A stretch of DNA of 64,000 nucleotides from Tenggerimyces sp963762635 (GTDB lineage: Bacteria > Actinomycetota > Actinomycetes > Propionibacteriales > Actinopolymorphaceae): NCBI GenBank assembly GCA_963762635.1, contig CAVXLQ010000003.1:372001-436000 (forward strand), read 5' to 3'. Shown one piece after another: positions 7,653 through 15,676 of the stretch. Every line of letters begins with the position of its first letter. The stretch's first letter is position 1. The position numbers and the translations under genes are program-made. Below the pieces are notes generated by a model. The model did no database searches. It was not told the origin of the DNA and worked only from the letters and a program-made list of their open reading frames with translations.

Positions 7653-9551
7653 ATGGGTACTCGGGCAGGACGGATCGGTGCGGTGGCCGCGGTCGCCTTG
7701 CTGGTCGCGGCGTTCGGAACGGTCCTCGGAGCGGACGAGAGTCACGCCGACGACCGGCCCGGCAGGGTCCTGCTGGTGCTCGACTCGTCGGGTTCGATGA
7801 AGGAGCCGGCCGGCGGCGGCGAGACGCGGATCCAGGCGGCCAAGAAGGCGCTGCGCCAGGTCGTCGAGCAGCTGCCGGACGACCAGGCCGTGGGTCTGCG
7901 GGTGTACGGCGCGAAGGTGTTCTCCCGGAAGGACCTCGGTGCCTGCACCGACTCACAGCTGGTAGTGAAGCCCGCCACGGGCAACCGCCAGGCACTGCTG
8001 ACCGCGATCGGCGCGTACCGGCCATACGGCGAGACGCCGACCGGCTACGCACTACGCGAAGCGGGCAAGGACGTCGGCGGGGAGGGCCGGCGCACCATCA
8101 TCCTGGTCTCCGACGGCGAGCCGACCTGTGCGCCCGACCCGTGCCTCGTCGCCAAGGAACTCCGCAAGCAGGGCATCGAGGTCCGCATCGACGTGGTCGG
8201 CCTCAACGTGAACGCCGCCGCTCGCAAGGACCTGCAGTGCGTCGCGCGCGCCGGTGGCGGCGTGTACTACGACGTCGACAGCAGCCAGGAACTCGTCGAC
8301 TCGCTGAGCGCGGTCGCCAAGCGAGCCGCACGTCCGTACGTCCCGGTCGGTCGGCCGGTCACGGGCACCGCCACTCCCGACGGCGCGCCGGAGATCGCTG
8401 CCGGAGACTGGCTGGACGCTGTCGACGCGGCCACTCCCGCCAAGCACTACCGGATCAAGCGTGCGCTGCTGAACTCGTCGGTTGTCGCCAGTGCGGCGTA
8501 CCGGGCCAGCCAGACCGGCGGCGACTTCGTCGATGTCGAGCTGACCACGCCGAGCGGCACGAGGTGCGCGTTCAAGACCGGGGTCGCGGGCAACGGCAAG
8601 CTGGTGTCCACGGCGGCCAGCGCCTCGCCGTACACCCAGCAGGAGGGGTGCCTGACCAGCCCCGAGCTGGTCCTCGTGGTCACCTACCGCGGGACCGACT
8701 CCGACGGAGCTGCGCTGGAGATCCGGGTGACCGAGGTGCCCGAGGTGACCGACCCGGAGACCCTGGCCGCCCCCGCGAACCAGAACACCTGGACCGCACC
8801 GGCGAAGGGCTCGCGCAAGGAGGTCACCGGAGGCACCTCGTTCGCCGACGCCGAGTCGATCGGGGCCGGCAGCTACAAGGGCACGATCGTCCCGGGGGAG
8901 ACGCTGACCTTCGCGATCGACGCGACCTGGGGCCAGCAGGTCGACGCGGCGGTGCACTTCCCGGCACTGCGGGGCGGCAGTGCGGCGGCGGCCGAGGACG
9001 CGCACACGATCGTGGACCTGTTCGCGCCGAGCCGGGCACCGTCCAGCGCGTCCTTCACCAGCCCAGGGACCAGCCGGGACCGGCTGCTGCTCATCGACGG
9101 CTCGACCGAGCTCGCCTCGACGACCGGGACGATCGCGTTCCCGCGGCTCGGCAGCGCTTCGCACTCCGGTCCCGCGATCGGCGGCACCTACTTCGTGACC
9201 GTCTACCTGCAGGACACCCCGCGGAACGCCTCGGTCGCGGTGCCTTTCGAGCTCGACGTCGCCGCCCATGGCACACCCGGGGGCGAGCCGGTGTTCACCG
9301 AGGTACCGATCGACGGCGCGTCGCCCAGCGCGACGCCGGAGGTGACGCCGAGCGCGACGTCGGGTGCCTCGCCGGAGGTGACACCGACCGGCGACCGTAC
9401 GGACAGCACGGCGTCGTCCGGCAAGGGCGGGGACGGCGGCGGCCTGTCCGGCATCAGCCTGATCCTCGGCGGAGTCGGCCTGGCGGCGATCGCGGCCGCG
9501 GCCTTCCTGTTCCTGCGCCGCCGTGGCGGGAGCGATGCGCTCAGCGATTGA
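7653..9551 (+). CDS. Secreted, membrane-anchored von Willebrand factor A domain protein
   Basis: A 632-residue protein with an N-terminal signal peptide (hydrophobic residues 8-26). A vWA domain follows at about 37-220, with the MIDAS motif DSSGSM at 44-49 and a downstream SDGEPT. A large extracellular region follows, then a Ser/Thr/Pro-rich stalk and a C-terminal transmembrane helix with an RRR cytoplasmic stop. It probably binds a protein or metal-bridged ligand at the cell surface. The ATG at 7653 was chosen because it begins the signal peptide and follows a GGGAG ribosome site and the promoter at 7584; open reading upstream is fortuitous. The last residues (ALSD) are those of LigA, because the gene ends in the 16-bp repeat. 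Confidence 0.88.
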   Translation: MGTRAGRIGAVAAVALLVAAFGTVLGADESHADDRPGRVLLVLDSSGSMKEPAGGGETRIQAAKKALRQVVEQLPDDQAVGLRVYGAKVFSRKDLGACTDSQLVVKPATGNRQALLTAIGAYRPYGETPTGYALREAGKDVGGEGRRTIILVSDGEPTCAPDPCLVAKELRKQGIEVRIDVVGLNVNAAARKDLQCVARAGGGVYYDVDSSQELVDSLSAVAKRAARPYVPVGRPVTGTATPDGAPEIAAGDWLDAVDAATPAKHYRIKRALLNSSVVASAAYRASQTGGDFVDVELTTPSGTRCAFKTGVAGNGKLVSTAASASPYTQQEGCLTSPELVLVVTYRGTDSDGAALEIRVTEVPEVTDPETLAAPANQNTWTAPAKGSRKEVTGGTSFADAESIGAGSYKGTIVPGETLTFAIDATWGQQVDAAVHFPALRGGSAAAAEDAHTIVDLFAPSRAPSSASFTSPGTSRDRLLLIDGSTELASTTGTIAFPRLGSASHSGPAIGGTYFVTVYLQDTPRNASVAVPFELDVAAHGTPGGEPVFTEVPIDGASPSATPEVTPSATSGASPEVTPTGDRTDSTASSGKGGDGGGLSGISLILGGVGLAAIAAAAFLFLRRRGGSDALSD

Positions 9552-9552
9552 G
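9537..9552. repeat. 16-bp direct repeat, right boundary of the kinase-XRE-vWA cassette
   Basis: Identical to 5861-5876 and 5510-5525. It contains the stop codons of both the vWA gene (plus strand) and the WYL regulator (minus strand), which therefore overlap in convergent orientation exactly as ligA and the WYL fragment do at 5510-5525. Confidence 0.75.
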
Positions 9553-10488
9553 CTCGAGCTGGCGGGCCGCGTTGGCGAGCAGGACTTCGCGGACGCGGTC
9601 CGGCTCGAGCACGACGAGGTCGGCGCCCAGGGCACCGACGAGCGCTATCGCGCTGTCGTAGTCCTCGGTGTCGAACTCCGCCTCCACCCAGCCGTCCTCA
9701 TCGGGCTCGCTGAACTGCTTGCTCTTCGCGTACGCCCAGCCCGCCCGGACGAGCGCGTCGCCGCGAAGCTTGGCGCGGACCCGGAACGTGCCGAATCCTC
9801 CGGCGTACTCGTCCTGGGCCTGCTCCCAGAAGCTCGCGAGGTCGAAGTCCGCCGGTCGTTCGAACCTGTCCTCGGTCGCGGTCAGGTCGTGGATCCGCGA
9901 GACCCGGTACATGCGGACCTTCTCGTCCGCGTGGCCGATCAGGTACCAGCGGATGCCCTTGCGCACCAGCCCGTACGGCGCGACGCGGGTCGGCTGGTGG
10001 CCGAGGCCGTACTCCAGCTCGACGATCCGGTCGTCCCAGATCGCCGACAGCAGGTGGGGGAGGAGCGGCAGGGTGTCCTTGGCGACCGCGCCCCAGTACT
10101 GGCGCGGGTCGATGTGGATCCGCTGCCGGGCGTGCTCGGCGTGCTCCCGTGCGGCGGGAGCGACCGCCGCCAGCAGCTTGAGGATCAGGTCCTCGCCCGG
10201 GTCGTCCAGGCCGAGGTCGGCGAGGATGCCGCGCGGCCTGGCGACGATCGTCGCGAGCGCCTCGGTGGTGGACAGCCCGGTCAGACTCGTGCGGTAGTCC
10301 TGGACGAGTGACCACCCGCCGGCGCCGCCGCGGACGGAGTAGACCGGGACGCCGGCGGCGGAGAGCGCCACCATGTCGCGCCGGATCGTCCGCGCCGAGA
10401 CCTCCAGCTCGCGGGCCAGCGTCGACGCCGACACCACGCCTCGGCCCTGCAGCCGGAAGACGATGCGGAGCAGCCGGTCGGCACGCAT
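9541..10488 (-). CDS. WYL-domain transcriptional regulator
   Basis: A 315-residue regulator with an N-terminal winged helix (about residues 3-55, recognition region VSARTIRRDMVAL). A WYL ligand-sensing domain lies around residues 155-215 and contains RWYLIG, followed by the WCX C-terminal extension. WYL proteins usually respond to nucleotide or nucleic-acid ligands. The ATG at 10488 is the only good in-frame start after the upstream gene's promoter region. It diverges from the VOC gene at 10552, which it may control. Its 3' end is the parent of the fragment at 5514-5665. Confidence 0.9.
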   Translation of the reverse strand: MRADRLLRIVFRLQGRGVVSASTLARELEVSARTIRRDMVALSAAGVPVYSVRGGAGGWSLVQDYRTSLTGLSTTEALATIVARPRGILADLGLDDPGEDLILKLLAAVAPAAREHAEHARQRIHIDPRQYWGAVAKDTLPLLPHLLSAIWDDRIVELEYGLGHQPTRVAPYGLVRKGIRWYLIGHADEKVRMYRVSRIHDLTATEDRFERPADFDLASFWEQAQDEYAGGFGTFRVRAKLRGDALVRAGWAYAKSKQFSEPDEDGWVEAEFDTEDYDSAIALVGALGADLVVLEPDRVREVLLANAARQLELNR

Positions 10489-10551
10489 GGGTCCATTCTG
10501 CCGGTGGTATAGGACACAAGGTGACCCATACGGCGGACGAGGATGTGCGGC

Positions 10552-10938
10552 ATGGACAAACCACGGTTCGAGGTCGGATCCGTCACGGTCACCTCGGAGA
10601 CGGATCGAGCGCGGGAGCTGGCCGAGTTCTACCACCGCCTGCTGGGCTGGCCGGTCGTCGACGAGAGCCCCGACGGCGGGTGGGCCCAACTGCGCCCGCC
10701 CGAGGGTGAGCGCGGGTTCACGATCAACGTCGAGTCCGACCGCGAGTACGTACGTCCGGTGTGGCCCAGCCAGGCCGGCGAGCAGGCGGCGACGATCCAC
10801 CTCGACATCGGCGTCGACTCCCTCGACGCCGGTGTGAAGTGGGCGGTCGAGGCGGGCGCGACGCTCGCGGAGTACCAGCCGCAGGAGCACGTACGGGTCA
10901 TGCTCGACCCGCACGGCCATCCGTTCTGCCTGTTCTGA
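10552..10938 (+). CDS. VOC-superfamily (glyoxalase-like) protein
   Basis: A 128-residue vicinal-oxygen-chelate protein with two beta-alpha-beta-beta-beta units (LAEFYHRLLGWPVV near residue 22, final strand VRVMLDPHGHPFCLF). Such proteins are metal-dependent lyases, dioxygenases or drug-binding proteins; the substrate cannot be told. I prefer the ATG at 10552, since GACGAGG lies nine bases upstream; an in-frame ATG at 10543 is possible. Its stop overlaps the next start by one base (TGATG), so the two are translationally coupled. It is divergent from the WYL regulator. Confidence 0.8.
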   Translation: MDKPRFEVGSVTVTSETDRARELAEFYHRLLGWPVVDESPDGGWAQLRPPEGERGFTINVESDREYVRPVWPSQAGEQAATIHLDIGVDSLDAGVKWAVEAGATLAEYQPQEHVRVMLDPHGHPFCLF

Positions 10939-11672
10939 TGCCTCGGTTCACGACGCGGGAGCTGTCCGCGCGCACGTTGGACGACTTCGGGGAGTTCTTC
11001 CAGCGGGTCCACGGCTGCGCGTGCACGCTCTATTTCCTCGGTAAGCACCTGCCGCAGCCTGTGGCCGGGACGGCCAAGGAGCGGGCGGCGATCGTGGGGG
11101 CGCCTGACCGGTCGCGCAAGCGCTTCCCGCAGCAGGAGCTGCGCCGGGCGCAAGAGCTCGCGGTCGTCACGGAGCTGGTCGAGCAGAAGAAGGCGGACGG
11201 CATCTTGGTGTACGCCGACGGCGAGCCGGTGGGCTGGTGCCAGTACGGCCGGGCCGGAGAGGTGTGGAAGATCAACTGCTTCACGACCCGGATGGACTAC
11301 CGGCGGCAGGGCGTAGCGACGCGGGCGCTGGGAGCCGCGGTAGCCGCGATCGAGAAGCGCGGCGGGGGCCGGATCGAGTCGTCGCCGATGGTGTTCCCGC
11401 ACTACGACCCGATGCTGCCGAAGCTCCGCCGAACGTTCGGCTGGCGCTCGCGGGAGGTCGCCGAGTACATCGCGGACAACTGGCCGAGCCGCGAGCTCCC
11501 CGGTATCGGTCGGGCGAACGCCTGTCAGGCGAGCAACAAGACGATGGGCCACATGGGCACGATGTCGATGTTCGAGAAGGCCGGCTTCACCGCCGTCGGC
11601 CTCGACGAGGAGCGCAGCTCCGACGACCCGCGCTACCCGTGGACGTTCGTCGTCATGCGCCTCGACGTCTGA
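10938..11672 (+). CDS. GNAT-family N-acetyltransferase
   Basis: A 244-residue protein with a GNAT fold in the middle. The strand WKINCFTTRMDYRRQGVATRAL carries the acetyl-CoA pyrophosphate-binding signature (RRQGVA) at about residue 118. A cysteine-rich start (VHGCACTLYF) and conserved C-terminal CQASNKT...MFEKAGF complete the family pattern. It transfers an acetyl group from acetyl-CoA to an unknown acceptor. It is coupled to the VOC gene upstream. The 3' end overlaps the convergent lipoprotein gene by about 20 bases. Confidence 0.8.
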   Translation: MPRFTTRELSARTLDDFGEFFQRVHGCACTLYFLGKHLPQPVAGTAKERAAIVGAPDRSRKRFPQQELRRAQELAVVTELVEQKKADGILVYADGEPVGWCQYGRAGEVWKINCFTTRMDYRRQGVATRALGAAVAAIEKRGGGRIESSPMVFPHYDPMLPKLRRTFGWRSREVAEYIADNWPSRELPGIGRANACQASNKTMGHMGTMSMFEKAGFTAVGLDEERSSDDPRYPWTFVVMRLDV

Positions 11673-12096
11673 GCGCGGACATCGGGGGACCGCGCCCGAC
11701 CTCGTGGTCGATGACAGTGACGGTCGCCCCCGGCCGACAGGTTTCCGGGATGGCCGGGAGGACTTCCTTCGGACCGGACTGTCCTCCGCCCGCATGGATC
11801 TGTTGGCCGACAGCTACCGCCCCGACGCCGGGGATGTGGATGGTCACTGGATCGGTGTCGACCAAGGTGGTGCCAGCGGGCCAGACGATGAGGTTGCTGC
11901 TCTTCCCGTCCTTGGTCAGTCCCACGCAGCCGCCCGGACCGACATGGAGCATGCCGGAGATCCCGGCTTGTCGGCCCATGCCCTTGGAGGCGCCGACGAG
12001 CAGGTGGATGCCATCTCGTTCGAAGGCGCGCGGTCCCGAACAGCCCATGGCGAGCAGAAGCCCGGCCACCAGTAGACCGATGGCGAGGCGTCGCAT
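11653..12096 (-). CDS. Putative small lipoprotein, unknown function
   Basis: A 147-residue protein with a signal sequence and lipobox LAMGC (Cys about residue 19), followed by a short glycine-rich, mostly beta extracellular domain. I do not recognise a family. The ATG at 12096 overlaps the stop of the PLD gene (TGATG), making it the last gene of an ACT-PLD-lipoprotein operon. Four cysteines besides the lipid anchor are not evident as a metal site. Confidence 0.65.
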   Translation of the reverse strand: MRRLAIGLLVAGLLLAMGCSGPRAFERDGIHLLVGASKGMGRQAGISGMLHVGPGGCVGLTKDGKSSNLIVWPAGTTLVDTDPVTIHIPGVGAVAVGQQIHAGGGQSGPKEVLPAIPETCRPGATVTVIDHEVGRGPPMSALRRRGA

Positions 12097-13277
12097 CACG
12101 GTCGTCCGTAGGTCAGTGGGTCGAGGGCGAACGCGAGGCCCTGCCAGTCGTGGTCGCCGGCGTTCCAGCGGCGGCGATTGTCCTGTGCTCGTTGGCGGAA
12201 CAGCCGCAGTGCTTCGACGTCGTCTCGGTCGTCGGTGGGGTCGCCGAGGTGTTCGGCGAACAGCGCGTGGCGTACGTCGCGGACCGCAGCGGGGTCGTGG
12301 AACGCGACGTTCAGCTCAGCGCTCCCGTACAGACCGCCCGCGTGGAAGTTGGCCGACCCGATCGTCGCCCACTCGTCGTCGACGAGCATGAGCTTGGAAT
12401 GCACGTAGACGTGCTTGCGCTCGCCGTCGTCTCCGGGTCCGGCGAGGCCGGCGAGCAGGAACGTCGGGTGGTCGCCGAGCGCTCCCCGCTGGTCGAGGAA
12501 GTCGGGCCCGTGCCTGGTCCGAGGCGGCTCGCCGGGGAGGACCGCGACGACCTCGACGCCCCGGACGAGCGCGGCGTGGAGGTCGGCGACGATCTGGGCG
12601 TCCTCGAGGAACTGGTTCTCGAGGTAGATCGAGCGCCGGGCGTTCGCGATCGCCATGCGGTACTGGTCGAAGATCGAGCGCTCGGGTGGGAGCGTGCGCT
12701 GGATCTGGACGACGCTCGTGCCCGTCGGGCTCGGCACGGTGTCGGGAAGGTCGAGGTCGCCGGGGTCGTGCTCGGTGGCCCCGTTCCACCGCTGGACGAA
12801 GTTGTGCGCGATGTCGGCTGTCGCTGGGCCGCTGACCTCCGCGTACACGTCGTGGTACTGGTCCTGGCCGCGGTGATCCGGCCGCACCACCGTGTGGGGG
12901 TTGAGGTTCATGCCGCCGACGAAGCCGGTGTCGTCGACCAGCCAGCTCTTCTGGTGTTGGGCCATGCCGGGGACCGCGCGGTCCCACCTGGTCGGGACCG
13001 GCGAGGGTGCTTCGAGGACGTTCTCGGTCTCGTCCCCCGGGAGCCAGGCGAGCACGCGTACGTCCACCCCTCGGTCCGCGGCGCTCGACAGCAGGTCGAA
13101 GAACGTACGGCCGTCGGGCAGCCGGAAGCTGTCCCACAGGAAGCAGACCGTCACCCAGACGCGGTGCTCGGCGGCGTCGACCGCCGCACGGATCCGGCTG
13201 AACGTCGGCACGCCATCGACGAGCGGTCGGACGAGGTTGCCCTCGCGGACCGGGTACGACCCCGTGTCGACGAACAT
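12096..13277 (-). CDS. Phospholipase D-like protein (cardiolipin synthase type)
   Basis: A 393-residue protein with two HKD catalytic motifs: HQKSWLVDD near residue 109 and HSKLMLVDDEWATIGSAN near residue 299. These form the two halves of a PLD active site that transfers phosphatidyl groups through a phospho-histidine. No N-terminal membrane helices are seen, unlike classical cardiolipin synthase, so a soluble or peripheral enzyme is likely. The ATG at 13277 overlaps the stop of the ACT gene by one base, and its own stop overlaps the lipoprotein start. Confidence 0.88.
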   Translation of the reverse strand: MFVDTGSYPVREGNLVRPLVDGVPTFSRIRAAVDAAEHRVWVTVCFLWDSFRLPDGRTFFDLLSSAADRGVDVRVLAWLPGDETENVLEAPSPVPTRWDRAVPGMAQHQKSWLVDDTGFVGGMNLNPHTVVRPDHRGQDQYHDVYAEVSGPATADIAHNFVQRWNGATEHDPGDLDLPDTVPSPTGTSVVQIQRTLPPERSIFDQYRMAIANARRSIYLENQFLEDAQIVADLHAALVRGVEVVAVLPGEPPRTRHGPDFLDQRGALGDHPTFLLAGLAGPGDDGERKHVYVHSKLMLVDDEWATIGSANFHAGGLYGSAELNVAFHDPAAVRDVRHALFAEHLGDPTDDRDDVEALRLFRQRAQDNRRRWNAGDHDWQGLAFALDPLTYGRP

Positions 13278-13954
13278 CAGTCGTCGTCGTTGCCCGCGGT
13301 CGTCGAGCGCTGGATGGTCTCCGCGAGCGCGGCGAGGTGGGCGAGGCGGGCCAGCTCGGAGTCGAGGATCTCCGGTCCGCCCGAACGGCCGACGACCAGC
13401 GACTGCTCGCGCCCGCCGACGGGGACGGCCGCCGCGGCGACGTTGCGCCAGCCGTACTCGTCCCAGCTCTCCGGTACGGCCAGCCGGATCGGCTTCTTCA
13501 ACGGCAGCCAGGGGGCCTGCGACTCGGGCAGGTCCGGCGCGTTGCGAGTCGAGACGGTGACCTCGGCGTTCTCCTCGGCGGCCCCCTGCCGTACGAGCAT
13601 CGCCCAGTCCGCGCGGAAGACCGCCGGCGCGAGGTCGACCAGCAGCTTCTGCGCGTTCGCCGGCGTGTCCGTCATCGCCTCGACCGCCTCGAGGTCGCGG
13701 CGCAGGTCACCGCCGGCGCCGAAGCGGGAGAGCCAGACCACGCGCACGCCCTCGACGGACTGGCAGGCCGAGACCAGCATGTCCGCCCGGCCGCCGATCG
13801 GCAGCTCGACCACGAAGTCGTCGACGGCCGTGCCGTCGGATTGTCGCTCGACCACATCGACGGCGACGATGTCGCCGCCCGCCTTGCCTAAGGCCGACGC
13901 AACGGTTCCGAGAGCGCCGGGCTGGTCGGGAAGGACGATGCGGAGCAAGTACAC
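13277..13954 (-). CDS. ACT-domain protein
   Basis: A 225-residue protein beginning with an ACT domain (YLLRIVLPDQPGALGTVASA, residues 2-21), the amino-acid-binding fold of regulatory subunits. The C-terminal GAF-like region has no catalytic motif that I can see. Proteins of this type are commonly found near gatCAB in actinobacteria, as here. It is the first gene of the operon with the PLD-like and lipoprotein genes and diverges from the gene at 14063. The role is presumably amino-acid sensing; the ligand is unknown. Confidence 0.78.
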   Translation of the reverse strand: MYLLRIVLPDQPGALGTVASALGKAGGDIVAVDVVERQSDGTAVDDFVVELPIGGRADMLVSACQSVEGVRVVWLSRFGAGGDLRRDLEAVEAMTDTPANAQKLLVDLAPAVFRADWAMLVRQGAAEENAEVTVSTRNAPDLPESQAPWLPLKKPIRLAVPESWDEYGWRNVAAAAVPVGGREQSLVVGRSGGPEILDSELARLAHLAALAETIQRSTTAGNDDD

Positions 13955-14062
13955 CTAGTGATTGTCGCGCGTGGACCCGTTCCACGTCTGCCCGCCCAGG
14001 AAGTCAGATTTGTCTCACCCCGTGTACGGCCCCTGTCAGAGGGCGCTCGTAGGCTGCCGATC

Positions 14063-14740
14063 ATGGACTCTCTGCTCACTCGAGGTGCGGTTTCGGCGGC
14101 GGCTGGTCGTGACTGGCGGCTGATGCTGGGCGAGCTGCGGACGGTCGTGCCTGTGGACGACCTCGCTGCTGGCTTGGAGACCGCGCGGGCGTTGCTCGAC
14201 GCCGCGGGCATGCCGGGGGAGCGGCGGCTGCGCCTGGACCTGCGGCCCGGGGTGCTTCTGCTCGTGGTGAGCCCGCCGGACGCGCAGCGGGCGGGGTCGG
14301 CGGAGGTGGAGCTGGCCCAGCGCTTGTCGGCGGAGTTCGCCGCTCTCGGGCTGTCGGCGCGGCCCGACCTCGTCGAGCCGCGGTCGATGCAGACGCTGGA
14401 GCTCGGCATCGACACGATGGACCGGTCGCTGATCCGCCCGTTCTGGAAGGCGGTGCTCGGCTATGTCGACGAGCCGGGGGACGAGTCGCTGAACGGGCTG
14501 GTGGATCCGCTCGGCCAGGGCCCGGCGCTGTGGTTCCAGCACATGGACGAGCCCCGGCCGCAGCGCAACCGGATCCACTTCGACGTCACCGTTCCGCACG
14601 ACCAGGCCGCCGCCCGCATCGCCGCCGCCCTGGCCGCCGGCGGCACGCTCCTGAACGACAGCGAGGCGCCAGCCTTCTGGGTCCTCGCCGACGCGGACGG
14701 CAACGAGGCCTGCGTCTGTACGTGGCAGGGGCGGGACTGA
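14063..14740 (+). CDS. Pterin-carbinolamine-dehydratase-like plus VOC fusion protein
   Basis: A 225-residue two-domain protein. Residues 1-105 resemble the pterin-4a-carbinolamine dehydratase fold (WRLMLGELRTVVPVDDLAAG...), though the classic catalytic His-His pair is not obvious. Residues 115-225 are a VOC domain (DRSLIRPFWKAVLGY, RNRIHFDVTVP). The ATG at 14063 starts the first domain cleanly. This architecture is widespread in actinobacteria and annotated only as VOC family protein. The convergent VOC gene lies four bases after its stop. Confidence 0.75.
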   Translation: MDSLLTRGAVSAAAGRDWRLMLGELRTVVPVDDLAAGLETARALLDAAGMPGERRLRLDLRPGVLLLVVSPPDAQRAGSAEVELAQRLSAEFAALGLSARPDLVEPRSMQTLELGIDTMDRSLIRPFWKAVLGYVDEPGDESLNGLVDPLGQGPALWFQHMDEPRPQRNRIHFDVTVPHDQAAARIAAALAAGGTLLNDSEAPAFWVLADADGNEACVCTWQGRD

Positions 14741-14743
14741 GCC

Positions 14744-15184
14744 CTAGCTGAGGTCCTGGGCCAGGCCAAGCAGGATGCCTTCGGGGCCGCGGAGGTAGCA
14801 GAGCAGGAACATGTCCTCGTACCGAACGACCTCGCCGACGAGCTCGGCTCCGTGCGGCTTCAGGCGGGCGATGGTGTCCTCGAGGTCGTCGACGGCGAAC
14901 ATCACGCGGCCCATGCCCAGGGTGTTGGCTGGAGCGTTCTGCGGCTCGCGGACGATGGGCTCCGGCTTCTGGTAGCTCATCAGCTCGAGCTTGCTCTTGC
15001 CGTCCGGAGTCTTCATCATCGCGACGTCGCAGATCTGGCCCTTGAGGCCGACGACGCGGTCGGACCAGTCGCTCTCCACCGTCATCCGGCCTTCCAGCTC
15101 CAGGCCGAGCTCGAGATAGAACGCGACAGCGGCGTCGAGGTCGGCGTAGACAACGCCGACGTTGTCCATCCGCTTGACAGTCAT
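14744..15184 (-). CDS. VOC-superfamily protein
   Basis: A 146-residue glyoxalase/dioxygenase-fold protein (MDNVGVVYADLDAAVAFYLE at the start; GMGRVMFAVDDLEDTIARL marks the second module). A cofactor-binding Glu is seen in SKLELMSY. It is distinct from the two other VOC proteins in the window. The ATG at 15184 has AGGAGAACC about five bases upstream on the coding strand. The substrate is unknown; epimerase or resistance roles are both possible for the family. Confidence 0.78.
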   Translation of the reverse strand: MTVKRMDNVGVVYADLDAAVAFYLELGLELEGRMTVESDWSDRVVGLKGQICDVAMMKTPDGKSKLELMSYQKPEPIVREPQNAPANTLGMGRVMFAVDDLEDTIARLKPHGAELVGEVVRYEDMFLLCYLRGPEGILLGLAQDLS

Positions 15185-15256
15185 GCTGGTTCTCCTTCGT
15201 GTGGGTCGTCTCTGCCCGTAGGACGGAGCCGTCCGACCCTTCTCGACATACCCCCG

Positions 15257-15660
15257 CTAGTTGGCGGCGAGTTCCTGAAGCTCGGCGAGGCTGCCGACCT
15301 CGTGCTCCTCGTCATCGTGGACGACGCCACAGCGCTCGTCGTCGGGATCGAGCGGCTTGCCCGCCCAGTGCCGCAGGACCTCCGTCGGCGTGAACCTGTT
15401 CGCGAACGCCCAGTCGAGACGACCCCACCACCCCACGGACGCGTTCCCACCACCGGTGTCCAGGGCGGACTCGCGATAGATCACCCCGGCCGCGGAGTCG
15501 TCTGTCGCTGCCCACAGCGTAGGCGACGGGCTGCTCGAGCACATAGACGGTCGTGAATCGGACCGGGTCCGTCTGGTCGTGTCGGATAGCTCGCGGGCTC
15601 GGAGACCACGCGGAACTCCGGGTCCTCCGACAACGGCCCGCCGCGCGGAATGTCGCTCAT
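15257..15660 (-). CDS. Small hypothetical protein downstream of an ADP-ribosyltransferase, two apparent frameshifts
   Basis: Starting at the ATG at 15660, which has a perfect AAGGAG ribosome site, the frame is broken near 15565-15567 and near 15504. Removing one base at each gives a 133-residue acidic protein (MSDIPRGGPLSEDPEF... to SLAELQELAAN). I recognise no domain. Its start lies about 16 bases after the reconstructed stop of the ADP-ribosyltransferase gene, so the two are probably one operon. By position it could be an immunity or antitoxin protein, but nothing in its sequence proves that. Confidence 0.5.
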
Positions 15661-15676
15661 GGTCCGCTCCTTCATC

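Noticed and set aside
5877..9536. A transposon or integrative element carrying the kinase cassette
   Set aside because: No transposase, integrase or terminal inverted repeats are present; only the 16-bp direct repeat supports insertion, so I list it as a candidate cassette, not a mobile element.
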